A DNA stretch of 64,000 bases from Adiantum capillus-veneris. Its lineage: Eukaryota; Streptophyta; Polypodiopsida; Polypodiales; Pteridaceae. The position numbers and the translations under genes were made by a program. Location: positions 4,465,306 through 4,529,305 of the forward strand of contig CM043954.1 of assembly GCA_014529385.2 (NCBI GenBank), written 5' to 3'. Positions 19,504 through 30,600 of the stretch are shown here, in pieces. Position 1 is the stretch's first letter. Each line of letters begins with the position of its first letter. Below the pieces are notes generated by a model. That model saw nothing but the letters and a program-made list of their open reading frames with translations, made no database searches and had not been told where the DNA came from.

Positions 19504-20499
19504 ATGGCTGATTTTTCATTTGACTTCCAGAGTTATGGTGTGACACAGTTTGATGGTGCAGATTTTGTTGCTTGGAAGGAGCATATGCTTGTTGCATTGG
19601 CGGATTTGGGGCAGGATAAACCCTTGTGTGGTTTATCGGCGAAGCCCAATTCTATGCTTGATGATGATTGACAGGATCTTGATGAGTTAGCCATGTCTAC
19701 GATTTGTTTGCATCTGGTTGAGTCTGTTTACTGGCAGGTCTCGAGGGAGACTACAACTCATGCTTTATGGCAGAGTTTACATGCTATGTACGCGACATCC
19801 ATGTCTACAGGGGAGTCTAGTCCCACTTCTATGTCCATGGGAGATATTAGTCCCACACGCAAGTCTCGACGGCATAGAGACTTGACATGTTGGCATTGTG
19901 GACATAGAGGGCACATTAGGCGTCGATGTTTCAGGCGTTTGAGACAACGGAGGCGACAGATGCGTGAAGCAGATTTGGGCATGACAGATGCTAGTGAGAT
20001 CAGTACGGTGGTTACTGAGTATGCTTGTGACGACGATGTCACATTTACATCTAGCTTGTCTTCAGACGATCTTATGTCTACGGATTGCATATCGGATTGC
20101 ACATTGTCTTCACAGTGGTTACTAGATTCAGATGCTACATTCCATGTCACGTCGCATCGTGAGTGGTTTAGCACGTTTTCTAGTGGGAGACTTGGTTGTG
20201 TGCACATGGCTGATAGTGTTGTGTATGACATTGAGGGTGCAGGAGACATATGTTTGTCCTTGCCCAGTGGTATGAGATTTACCCTGCGTCATGTGCGTTA
20301 TGTGCCAGATCTGAGACGGGATTTGATCTCAGTCAGACAGTTACGGGATAGTGGATGTCGGGTATCGCTGCTTGAGCGATCTTTTGTGATGCATTTGGGT
20401 TCGCTAGTGATTGGGAGAGGTGCCAGGAGTGGTACAGGCTACCCATTGCATGTGGATCACGTGAGACGGTGTTGTCTCTGTGATCATGCAGCCAGGTAG
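19504..20499 (+). pseudogene. Copia gag-protease, one stop
   Basis: The frame from ATG 19504 encodes MADFSFDFQ..FDGADFVAWKEHMLVALADLG, the usual copia gag start. A TGA at 19669-19671 interrupts it where relatives have Trp. It continues in the same frame with HALWQSLHAMY-type gag sequence, a CCHC knuckle CWHCGHRGHIRRRC (19888-19929), and the protease WLLDSDATFHVTSHREWF. The active site reads Asp-Ser-Asp (20125-20133) instead of Asp-Ser-Gly, which should abolish activity. The segment ends at 20499, before integrase. Gag would package the RNA; here it cannot be made whole without readthrough of the stop. Confidence 0.85.
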
Positions 20500-21358
20500 A
20501 GAGCGAGAGAGCAGGCGAGTCTCTTTTGCTCATGGGTTGCAGGGTGCTTTGCATGGAGTGCAGAGTAGTGAGCTCGTTGTGCACACAGTTGGGGCACGAC
20601 TTGAGCAGTCACACAGAGTTGTGAGGACAAAGTCAGACATGCATGCTTTGCTAGTGACTGAGCAAAGCAGAGAGTCAGTTGTGCGAGATACTTCTATGCA
20701 TGATAGACAGGTAGAGCGGTCTTGCTCTAGTGAGTCATGACAGGAGGACGTTGTGCAAGAGTCTATGCATACGGAGTTAGAGCATGAGAGCTCTAGTGAG
20801 TCACAGCAGATTGAGTGGTTATGTTTGCAGTGGATGATTGCAGAGGAGACTGAGATGTCAACGATTATGCAGTCATTCCTTTCTATGCTCGACAGTGAGC
20901 ATGGGGATATAGTTTTGCAGGATATGTCTTCCAGCAGACACCTAGAGCAGCTGGTTTGCTCTGAGGTTGCACGACAGGTTGATGCGTCTTTTGCGGACAG
21001 TCAGGAGATGCATGTGGCTGACACGCCTTGTCAGTCAGAGATGCCTATTGCCAGGGATATATATGTTGATGCATGCTCTGTAGAGCTAGCAGGGCCCGCT
21101 AGCATTGCATCGGCATTCGGTGGTCTCATGTATGAGATGCTGATCTTGAGACCGGATATCGCAGCTGCAGTGGGAGCATTTGCAGCTGGGGCTGTCAGTC
21201 GTTTGTTGACTGATGATGGCATAGTGCACGAGGGAGATATGCAGGTATTGCGTACATACTTGCAGTACGTGTGCGGTACGTCTGGTGGTGTATGGACTTA
21301 CACGGGAGCAGGACAGCCGGATGCACACGATCACAGCCAGCCAACGGGCATCGGTTGA
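20480..21358 (+). pseudogene. Unusual copia ORF ending in RNase H-proximal remnant
   Basis: The frame runs from about 20480 to 21358 with one TGA at 20738-20740. The first ~195 codons are rich in Ser, Glu, Gln and His (LEHESSSESQQIEWLCLQW) and match no copia domain I know. The last ~90 include ARDIYVDACSVELAGPAS and LMYEMLILRPDIAAAVGAFA, then QVLRTYLQYVCGTSGG. These recall the copia segment LMYA...TRPDI..AV...SRF...W...+RILRYLKGT between RT and RNase H. So an internal deletion joins protease to the RT end, with an extra novel stretch in between. Confidence 0.6.
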
Positions 21359-21426
21359 GAGCGGTTTTCTCTCACCTTTTGTAGTCTTTAGACTAGGTTC
21401 CCTTGCTTAAAGGCACAGTCGCCTTT

Positions 21427-21437
21427 AAGTGGGAGGT
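21427..21437 (+). other. Copia polypurine tract
   Basis: AAGTGGGAGGT directly before the TG of LTR2 is the typical copia plus-strand primer. Confidence 0.85.
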
Positions 21438-21628
21438 TGTTGGGGTATAGGCGTCTGTGCCTTGCCCGGCTGCCCAGAGTCTGGGCGCCCACTGACTTGT
21501 ATACCTTATACATAGCATAAGTGTATAGAGGGCTGCTCACTCTTTTGAGTCTCCCCACCCATATCTGTGTGTCATGTGTCTCCTTCTCTCTCTCACTCTC
21601 CGTCTGTGGTGCTCCCCGATCCCCTTCA
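21438..21628 (+). repeat. Copia 3' LTR
   Basis: 191 bp, three transitions from LTR1 and no indels. Confidence 0.93.
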
Positions 21629-21633
21629 GATAC
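21629..21633. repeat. Target-site duplication GATAC, right
   Basis: This is the partner of 17943-17947. Confidence 0.92.
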
Positions 21634-21990
21634 TGGTACATGGGTTGCCTCATCGATGGGCAAGAAGAGTGAGGGAGACTCTAATTGTCACCGGATCGGG
21701 ACTCCACCTACGAGCCGACATCCAAGCTGGGTATGGCAATTTCTCTCGAAAACCCGCCGGGGTGATCAAGGTTTTGGCAAGTGAGGGCAACCGAGTCTCG
21801 TAGTATCTGGATCCCTACGGGGCTCTTGGGCGCTGTCACGCCCCTAACGGGATCCGCCAGGGATCCCTCGGATTAACTAACGAGGGTGCAAGTCCTAAAA
21901 TACTGGGCGGGCTATCCATCCCCAAGGCGGTGTCTAAGGTCTCTAATTGAGATTGAAATCAGTGACAAAAGCTTCACCTTGCGAGAGTAG

Positions 21991-22009
21991 GCCGGGCACC
22001 GTGCCCGGC
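21991..22009 (+). repeat. Hairpin before LINE F poly(A)
   Basis: GCCGGGCAC, one base, GTGCCCGGC: a perfect 9-bp stem ending 18 bases before the A-run. A structured 3' end recognised by the element's own RT is known for some LINE groups. Confidence 0.8.
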
Positions 22010-22037
22010 TCCCCGGCTCGCTAAAGTAAAAAAAAAA

Positions 22038-22929
22038 GTTACACCTCCCCAGGCTCATCACACTAGTAAAATCCCTTTATAATACTTAAGCTAAAGGTCA
22101 ATAGGGTCAAGCCTACTAGAAAGCCCTAGTACATTCCACACAATGCTGTCTAAATCGGATTAAGAACCTAAGTAACCATTGATTATTAGGAAGGCATTCC
22201 CCATGGTAATAAGAGAAGATCTCTACCACCTAATTTGATCAAACTAGCTTAGTCGGACTTGCTTGATTTTTAAACCTAGACAAGTGATTATGACAAAAAT
22301 TACATTGAATTAAATGTCTGATACTAAGCAAATGTGCTGGATATTATGCTACCAATCACAATCAAAGTAGACAAACATGGATGCAAAAAGATAAGGGGCA
22401 ATGCTAATGGACAAGAAACACCTGTTTGTGTTGATGGTCGCGCTTGATCTGAAATGTAAACGAGAGAAAGATCCCATGAAGGTTCAAATCCTAACCACAA
22501 CAACACGTTCTTGTACACACTAGGAAACACAAAGAATACCTCTAGGAGGCACATCAATGGGAAAAAAGAACTTTGTTAATCACTCAACTCTAAAACAGAA
22601 ACACTCCTATCGTACTAATCTTACCTACCCTCCATTACTCGAGTGATGAGGATCAAAGGTGTTTTATGACACAGGTTTCTGTTTCAGTGTACCGGATGTG
22701 AATCTGTAGGTCTGGGTCAATGTTTTGACTTTTATTATGCATGCTCGTTTGCTAATTGCTCTTGCTCTTTATTTTTTATTTTTTTGTGAGTATAAGTCTT
22801 TATATATACATTCTCTAAGATTGGGATATTGAGAGGTCAAGGAGGAAGGTTGAGAGGGGAGTGAGTGAATGTTGACTGTCAGCAAACACTCCCCGCTTCC
22901 TTGGGTAGGTCATACTGTTTGAAATGTGC
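22038..22929. other. Non-coding interior of the LTR element
   Basis: Between LINE F and the gag-protease region I see no coding motif. The sequence is AT-rich, and in element orientation this is where RT would begin. Confidence 0.45.
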
Positions 22930-24628
22930 TCGTCACCCTTTAAAACCAATTGTTCCAGTCGATAATAGGCAGGTTTTTTGCCAGTAGTTTTCTATTACCT
23001 TAGGTGCCTCGTCGAGTTGCAAGGGTGGTAAGGTACTTTTCCAGGATCGAACTTGAAGTGGTTCATGAGGTGATTCTTGAAGACTAGGAGGTGTGGATTT
23101 CTTTGTAGCTTTATGGAGGTCCACTATTGTAGGTGGAGGCTGTGGAGAAGCTTTTACCTCTGTGGATGCATTACATGAGAAGCTAGAAGCTTCATGGGAC
23201 TCCCCCCTTCCTGAGCTAGGTGGAACAAATCGTTCTTTCTTCGATACCCAAACTAGCTCTGAAGCGGGTGTGTAGCATTCTGTAATTTTTTTCTTTCCTT
23301 GATTGTCAATTTATTTTGGAACTACAGGATTGGGCTTACATGGGTCAGGTGACAGGTAAGAATACAATCTACCTTTTGGCACCCAGATTGGATCATTTCC
23401 TTGATAGTAGCCTTGGGCTTCCAATAGTCGTTTAAGAATCCAACGCAACATTTCTTTACATTTCTAAGGGGGAATGGAACGTTTCTTACAAGGCTTCTGT
23501 TTTTTAACACTAGCTATGGTCGCTAAAGAAGCTTTAGGGACCCACTTGTGTGTTTTCTTCGTTACATTAGAATGAGTCTTGCCAAAAGCTATATACATTG
23601 CTTCTAGCATATTTAAAGGTACGAGTGGTGGCATTTCATTGCCCTCAGGTGTTTCCCAGGTTGTCCTCCTATTTCCCCAAGTGTCTATGGTTGTTGCTAG
23701 GTGGACCCAATCCACATTGTCCGACTCAGTCATCCTAGGTAGTACATCCATATAAGGAGAATCTTCCCCAACATCAGTGTCCGCTTTACACGTGTAACAA
23801 TAGTGCAATGGGGCAGAGTGAACTGTGGTGTCAGATCTATGATCAATTATAAACCTGTTTCCTAGAGGATGTGCTCGACCAGTAACAAGATCCACTCGAA
23901 TGACATAATCTTGGAATTGCAAGTAGACATGGTTTTTAGACCAGTCATGCGCCATTTTTGCTTCCCTCATGAAAGGACGTCCTAAGATCATCTCCGATGC
24001 CATAGTGTGCTTGGAGAAATCCATAACAATGAAGGTAACTCTTATTTTATGTCCAAAGACCTTGATCTTGAGATCGTCTAGCATCCCAATAGTTAACAAT
24101 AGACGCATTGGCCATCTTCACTACTATGGTTGTGGTCACAAGGTGAGGTCTTCCCATAGTTTCCCAACAATTTTTAGTCACAATGCTAACCCCAGCGCCA
24201 CCATCAAGGATTCCCTTCACAGTTAATCCCTTAGTAGTGATTGGTATGGTCGCATTGGATTCATCACCCTCAAAGTATTGTCCCAACTTGTTTACAGGTA
24301 TTTCTATAACAAGGTTCTCATCTAGGTTGGGTTGTGGATCTAAGTGTTCCTCCTCTATTGGCATCTCTCCAGCTCTATCCATCTGTGCAAATTGTGGTAG
24401 CCCAAACTTTAGTTCTCCATTGAGGAAGGCTCGAAGAGCTAAGACTAGCTTAGGGTCTTTATATAGTTTGGACATGATGGTGGTTCTAACTTCAGAAGAC
24501 ATGAAATCCATCAATTTGGCAATGTTTAACGGCACCTCTTGGACTTCAGTCCCTTGACGTGGGGAAGATGGGATCTCCATTTCTTCGATAGGATCAGGTA
24601 GTTCCTCTGTAAACATTCTTTCCATCAA
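22930..24628 (-). pseudogene. Aspartic protease region of the LTR element
   Basis: Minus-strand frames 24628-24047 and 24108-23464 overlap in different frames, and a further Pro/Ser-rich frame ends near 22933. The first carries LVIEIPVNKLGQYFEGDESN and then VKGILDGGAGVSIVTK (about 24215-24170). This is the retropepsin active-site region, with Asp-Gly-Gly where Asp-Ser-Gly is commoner. The second carries LGRPFMREAKMAHDWSKNHV, the conserved flap-to-tail part. One frameshift separates them. After this there is only linker-like sequence, and no reverse transcriptase follows. Confidence 0.75.
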
Positions 24629-24652
24629 GAAGTGAGTACACCCACTTTCCCA

Positions 24653-25930
24653 TTACTTTAAGTCACTTTCTTCTTGGATGACACCAGGTATAGCTAAGGG
24701 TCTATGGACTTGGTGAGGTTGATGTTGCATAGGGTAGACGGTGTCTGTAATCTGGATCTGCCTAGGTGCTGGTTCTAGATCCCTTTGGGTATCTTCTACC
24801 AAACTCCTTAATTGCTTGACTCGCTCAATCTCCTCTGTAGGGTTTGGATAAGTTTCTATCTTCTTCTTGGATCTTGGCCATTGTGGCTCATGAAGATCTT
24901 TATTGTTGGTTTCTATCTTAGTGGTCGTTTTGGTCTCCATGGTTTCACCTGAATCCGAATCCTGTTCAGCATCGTTCATATATACGGGGTTTTCACCAGT
25001 CCCTATGTTGGTCTTTGAACTGGGGTCCGACTTCGCTGTTTTTTGCGATCTCTTCCTTCGTGTTTTCTTCTTTTTTTGAGATTGGGCAATTGATGCCGTG
25101 TCTCTTTCCTCGAGAATATAATTTTGATTTTGGAGCATCGATCGTGTGAGTACGTTTATTGGTACCACAGGTGTACTTTGGGATGGCTCCTCGGTAACTT
25201 CAATCAAGTTTAATGGCGTGATCTTCGGTGCATTTGGATTATTTGGACATTGGACAATCAAATGATCTATGCCACATCGATTACACATGAGTATTGGCAT
25301 TGTAGAGGTGCTCGCTTGATTGGTTTGCATTAGTGTGGCGTTCTTTTGTAGCCTAATAGGACACTCGGCTACATGATGTGGACCTCCACACTCATAGAAT
25401 TGAAGAGGTGGTCTCTAGTAGTATATTTGATGTTTTGGCCTCTTGCCGCAAGAGCAGCTACTTGATATATAGGTTTGACTTGTCCCCAATAGTCCTCCAT
25501 GTAGTATTGTGAATGTTCTTCAAGCACATCCAGCTCATAGGCAATATTAGGATCTATATCTTCCTTACAGCCTTCCAAACAAGCAATAGATGACTCACAA
25601 CCCACTTGATGGACAGAAGTGATTCTCGGATGTGGTGGTTGCGGTCCTAGCACTGGAGGTGGTAAAGGTGTTGTTTGAATAACATTTTGGGTCCTAGGTA
25701 CCATGTGTTGTGCTGTTTGTTCAAGAGGTGGGGCCGACATCAATGCAGGCACTCGAGGTGTGTCTATCCATGCTAAGGTTGGTTTATTGGCCATCACGCG
25801 CTTAAATACTATGCAATCCTTAGCTTGATAAGCATACCTCCCACAGGCATTGCAGTTCTCATTGAATTTTACTCTAAAAGTAGGGCATTCACTGGTACTA
25901 TGCGGTCCATAGCATACTGAGCACCATTAT
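24653..25930 (-). pseudogene. Gag zinc-knuckle region of the LTR element
   Basis: Four zinc-knuckle-like motifs lie in order on the minus strand. CSVCYGPHSTSEC and CNACGRYAYQAKDC lie at about 25915-25815. ECGGPHHVAEC (near 25385-25355, first Cys lost) and CNRCGIDHLIVQC (about 25290-25245) follow. A Lys-rich stretch (KKKKTRRKRSQKTAK) and a Glu/Thr-rich linker lead to the protease. There is one frame change near 25370. The capsid part expected before the knuckles was not found. Such knuckles bind the element's RNA. Confidence 0.7.
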
Positions 25931-26631
25931 TGAAAGTTAACCGCTTAATTTTTTAAGTGTACGTTTTCACTCGTGTTTTTTACGTTTTTAATGTTTGATT
26001 TTTTTTATAATTAAAGTGTGTGATAACTCAAAACGAGCGTATCACTTAGAGGGTCGCTGTGTGCTTTACATCACAATTTTCGGGCATCTGAAGTTTTGTT
26101 GGTCCTCAAAAAATCGATTTTTAGCTACGTGTGAAGTTAAAATTCGTAATTGTAAAAGGCGACTGAGGCCTAGACCTGAGCGTGAGCTTGGGCTTGGGTC
26201 TGGACTTGGGTCTTTTTTTTTTAAATTATTATTATTTTTTAAAAAAAGGATAAGGTCGCCGCGGCCTGCGCCAGAGCACACACACACTCTATCTACCTAC
26301 TTCTAACTAATACACCTACTGTTACACACTAACACACTCTATTAACTCTCACAGATCTACTTCCTACTTATTGTACTCAAAAAACTAACAACCTTAGTAC
26401 ACAGAGAATAAACACAGTACCTTTGAAAACTCCATTAACAAAAAAAACTAACAACCTTAATACATAGAGAATAAACACAGTACCTTTGAAAACTCCATTA
26501 CCAAAAAAAATACACAGTACAACACCAAATCCTTCTTCTCAACACACACACCCTCCTTCCTTACCTTTCCTACAATAGAAATTGCACCACAAAAGAAGCA
26601 CAGAGTGCCATTCAAGCTTAGTGTATCGCAT
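25931..26631. other. Leader of the LTR element
   Basis: In element orientation this is the untranslated leader after the primer site. It holds a duplicated segment (ACAACCTTA.TACA.AGAGAATAAACACAGTACC, twice near 26388-26500) and AT-rich low-complexity sequence. No coding is seen. Confidence 0.5.
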
Positions 26632-26649
26632 TCCCCAACAATGGCGCCA
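26632..26649 (-). other. Primer binding site, tRNA-Asp-like
   Basis: On the minus strand TGGCGCCATTGTTGGGGA lies four bases from the LTR end. The plant tRNA-Asp 3' end would give TGGCGCCGTTGCCGGGGA, so three transitions differ. Athila and Tat elements commonly use this tRNA. Confidence 0.75.
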
Positions 26650-26653
26650 AAAA

Positions 26654-27229
26654 TGTGCGCGTATGTCGCACGTGTCAATGCAAGGAACTTGCCGATACAC
26701 CGCGTGCGAGCCACAAATGGCTCCAAGCACACAACAAGCCTAAACTAGTAAGCTCAAAGATAACGATGGTGTGTCACTCACCGCTCTACGCTTGCTTCGT
26801 GGAGGATTCCTCGCCGCGAAGAAGAGGGAGACGCCACTACGCCGCGTCAACCGCCTCGCCGCCGTCGTGCCGCCGCAATGCTCGATCGTACACTCTCTCT
26901 CTCTCTCTCTCGCATACACACACACACACACAAGGAGATGAAGAAGAAGAAGATGGAGATGGAGCAAGAGCACTCTTCAATTGCACAAATGAGAGAATGA
27001 GTGAATTTTAGGTTTAGTTGACTTTTATATGAGCTCACCCCATTTACACTTGGGCGCCCATGCTTAGCCAACTAATCCCTTGAATGTTCCAGTTAGAGTG
27101 CGCCTCTCATCGGCGATCACTCTTACCCTTTCCCTATTGGACCGACAAGCCCGGTACCTGACTCTACCAAGTGAATAATAGAACGTCCGTCGAAGGTGAT
27201 ATGGTGTCCGTGAGCCGTGAGGGTTAACA
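26654..27229 (-). repeat. LTR (5' LTR of the minus-strand element)
   Basis: 576 bp, with a TATA box (CATATAAAAG, 27022-27031, minus strand). Its (CT) tract (about 26891-26911) is half as long as in the other LTR and its CA tract is longer. Confidence 0.9.
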
Positions 27230-27234
27230 ATCAA
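27230..27234. repeat. Target-site duplication ATCAA, right
   Basis: This is the partner of 15657-15661. LINE A ORF1 resumes here in the same frame. Confidence 0.9.
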
Positions 27235-27617
27235 CATGAACCTCGAAGAGGAACAAAGAAGGCGGATGCGAGCACTGCATGTGAGAGTGACCGGTCTCAA
27301 GGACATAAACAATGTGGAGAAAGAGGTCACAAGCCTTACATCCATGATGGGGATGGAGAAGCCTTTGCACACAAAGGCATGGAGGGTAGGGGAGAGCTCT
27401 CATATTACGCTTCTCCTCGTTGGAAGAAAAGAAGGAATTCTTGAGGAAGAGGCCTACTCTCAAAAAGACATGCATTTTCCTCGGTGATGACTTGACTCTC
27501 TCACAGCTCGCACATGTGAGAGAGGTAATGCCAGGGATTACAGCGGCAAGGGAGAAGGGAAAGATGGCCTTCTATAGAGATGGACGGGTGGTGATTTTAG
27601 AGCGGCGCACTGCATGA
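27235..27617 (+). pseudogene. LINE A ORF1, 3' part
   Basis: NLEEEQRRRMRALHVRVTGL and LTSMMGMEKPLHTKAWRVG continue the ORF1 frame interrupted at 15661. A +1/-1 shift near 27430 leads into LRKRPTLKKTCIFLGDDLTL and GKMAFYRDGRVVI. These match the RNA-binding and C-terminal patterns of LINE-1-type ORF1 proteins (nucleic-acid chaperone binding the LINE transcript). It ends 31 bases before the ORF2 start. Confidence 0.65.
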
Positions 27618-27647
27618 TGGTGCGAGACCTATGGGACCACATTGAAG

Positions 27648-30600
27648 ATGGCTACCTGGAATTGTAATGGGTCTATGAGGTTGGACGTGGGTGCATTTGA
27701 GGACAGTTTCAAAGACAAGGATATTGTATTCTTCTGAGAGAGTCATCAAGCCCCTGGACAGGTGATGCCACATGTGGTGGGATACAGATGGGAGACAGCT
27801 CAGAGAACAAATGCGAGATCTGAGCATAGGAGTAGAGGTTCAGGAGAAGTAGCAGTGCAATTCAGAGAGGAACTACAATAATTACTGCATATTGTACGAA
27901 GAGATGATCATGCTAGATATATGTGGGTGAGACTGAGAGCTGACACAGGTCGATTCCTATATATTGCCATATGTTACTTTCCTCCCAGTACATCAGTGTA
28001 TGCTGCATCAAGAGGGCAGTCGCCTTTCTCTATACTAGATGATGACATATGGGAGTTTTCTAGGGATGGTGATATCATCGTCCTAGGGGACTTTAATGCC
28101 CGAACGGGCAACTCGCAGACAATCTTCTACGACACTTCAGGTGAGATGCTTAGAGAGCTGGATGTGGGTGAGTTGAGACTTGACAGATGCTTAGATGACA
28201 GAGAGCAGACGGAGTATGGAAGATACTTCATAGAAATGACGACTACACATGGATTAGCCATACTTAATGGCTTACAGCGATTTCCTGGAGCAGCCGGTTT
28301 CACATGCTTTCCACATAGACATGGGGCTAGTACAGTGGATTATGTTATGACACAACCGAGCTTTGTCCCCTGCATTCAAGATTTCACAGTGGGAGCTAGG
28401 CCAGTGGGCATAGCAGTAGATCATGCTCTTTTGACACTGTCCGTTAAATTTGAGTATAGTATAACCCAGACATCAGGAGGTAGGTCACACACCCGCTATA
28501 CATTTACACCAGAGACTGATTTCGTTTATACAGAGGAGATCTGGGACCGTCTATTGGAAGGCATAGCTGGCACAAATGGTATAGGCCTCTCAGTGGAGGA
28601 GTGCACCACTCTACTGACTGAGACACTGCATGGGGCTGCATTAGTGGCATACCCACAGGCTCAGCCGGGCAAGAGACAACATTCTGGGAGCATGCCCCAG
28701 AATAGTTGGTATGATGAGGAGTGCAGAGAAATGAGAGCCCAGATTCAGAGGGATCTTCTCTTAGGAGTCATCACTTACAGACTCTCGGATTGCTTTCCGA
28801 CGCCTTGTGCGACGGAAGAAGCGAGCTTACCTATCTCAGATGGAGCGAGACTTATATCAGATGTTCTTGAGTAGGGACTCAGGAGAGGCATGGCGACTCT
28901 TCCGTGAGCACTTCCCTCCCTCAGTGATTACTTCACTTGATGTGTGGGGCCAATATGTGACATCATTATATACGGTTCTTGGACAGGAACCCCTTCCAGA
29001 CCCTACCAAGCGTTGCCCAGCTACGAGCACTTTCTTTACATCGGAGATGGTACAAAGGGCCATCGACAGGACGAGGACCGGGAAGGCATATGATCATGAC
29101 GGTCCAGTAGCGGAGCACTTTATACATGCCAGGGATATGCTGATGGAGGTTCTTGCAGTGTTGTTCAATCGTGCCATGTGTGAGGGATTACCTGAGACTT
29201 GGAGGTTGTCTAATATTGTGCCCATCTTCAAGGCTGGTGACCCTACAGAGCCTTGGAACTACCGCACTATTATGGTTGGACACACATTGGCACGGTTGTA
29301 TGCATCTATTCTGGAGCAACACTTGAGTAATTGGGCAGAGGGCGAGGGTGTACGAGCAAAGGGCCAGGCCGGCTTCAGGAGGGGTTTCTCCACTCTTGAT
29401 CATATTTTGACACTCAGGGCCATCACTGAGGAGGGCAGAGCACATGGGAGACGGATCTATTGTAGCTTTGTGGATTTTCGCAAAGCATTTGACATGGTAC
29501 CAAGAGCTCGATTGATGCGCATACTACAGGAGATGGGGGTGCCCATAAAGGTGATTTGGGGGATTATGGCTTTGTACAGATCAGTGATGGGACATGTGCG
29601 CACTCTGGAAGGGGTGTCTGATTTAGTTCACTCTACTATTGGAGTGAAACAGGGCTGCCCATTGTCTCCTACTCTAGTTGGTATGTATGTTGATGAGGTG
29701 TCTGATTACATGGACAGAGAGGGTGACAGGGGTGCCCAGCTGGCAGGGACGTGGATCCCATTGTTGCTATATGCTGATGATATTGTGCTGATATCTGACT
29801 CACCAAAAGGTATGCAATGACATTTGGATGCACTACGCAGTTTTGCAGAGGATAGTGGATTGTATGTAAACCTAGGTAAAACCAAGGTTATGGTGTTTAA
29901 CACCACACCGCAATGGGTCAGGAGATCAGTACCTACTTTCAAATATGGTCAGGAGATTGTGGAGTATACAGATGCATACACTTACCTGGGGGTAGTCTTT
30001 ACTGCGCCGAGATTTTCTTTGAGAAGAGCAGCAGAGACTAGACTAACTAGAGCTGGTGCGGCTCTAGGAGGAATGGAGAGGATGTGTTCGGAGGTTCAGT
30101 TCCAGGAACCTAGGACAAAGTTATGGCTCTTTGATACTTTGGTTGCCTCTACTATGTTATATGGGGTGCAGGTGTGGGGACGTTCTGTAGGCCAGGATGG
30201 TTGGAGGCGTATGGAGAAGCCCCTGGTATCTATGATCTCTCGATTGATTAGAGCCAAGGCTTCCGTACCGCATGATATCATTCGAGCAGAATTAGTTGCC
30301 CCCCCTATGGAGATTGAGGCGCTTACCATATCAGTCTCCTTTGTACACAGTCTGTGGGATACTACCAGAGACGGATATGCCAGGGTGGCTCTAGAGTCCT
30401 CCAGACAATTAGCTCTTAATGGGGATACATCATGCTGGTATGCATAGATGGCATCATGGTTTCAGACACATGGTTTCACCATGGACAGGTTGCCTCCTTT
30501 TCAATACTCTCTACAGGCACCCTTGAGGTCTTTGACGCGGGTAGAGATTAATAGACTCATTCGTCAGGATCTGATCCAGCTGGACACGAGGAGGACATGG

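Larger units (their letters stand above)
17948..21628 (+). mobile_element. Copia-type element, internally deleted
   Basis: Two 191-bp LTRs differ by three transitions and are flanked by GATAC. After LTR1 comes a primer site TGGTATTAGAGC (initiator tRNA-Met type, one change), a 1.35-kb leader, gag with one CCHC knuckle, and a protease. An unusual ORF follows, then a short RNase H-proximal remnant, a purine tract and LTR2. Integrase and almost all of RT are absent. At only 3.7 kb it must have moved using proteins from a full-length relative. The near-identical LTRs make this the youngest insertion in the nest. Confidence 0.93.
16900..22037 (+). mobile_element. LINE F 3' part, with poly(A), split by copia
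   Basis: The C-terminal part of ORF2 (16902-17818) is followed by a 3' untranslated region. This region is interrupted by a copia element at 17948-21628 and resumes at 21629. It ends in ten A at 22028-22037. A perfect 9-bp-arm hairpin (GCCGGGCAC/GTGCCCGGC) lies 19 bases before the A-run. I could not define the target duplication. The fragment is truncated at the 5' side inside RT or its C-terminal flank. Confidence 0.75.
15662..27229 (-). mobile_element. LTR retrotransposon, gag-protease only, tRNA-Asp type
   Basis: Two direct LTRs (15662-16253 and 26654-27229) with TG...CA ends are flanked by ATCAA. The minus strand is the coding strand: a primer site like the plant tRNA-Asp end lies beside the right LTR, a purine tract beside the left one, and TATA boxes face that way. 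Coding is limited to zinc knuckles, a linker and an aspartic protease (about 25915-22930). No RT, RNase H or integrase was found in what remains. The primer type suggests kinship with Athila/Tat elements. The layout resembles non-autonomous TR-GAG elements, or pol may have been deleted. LINE F sits inside it. Confidence 0.85.
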
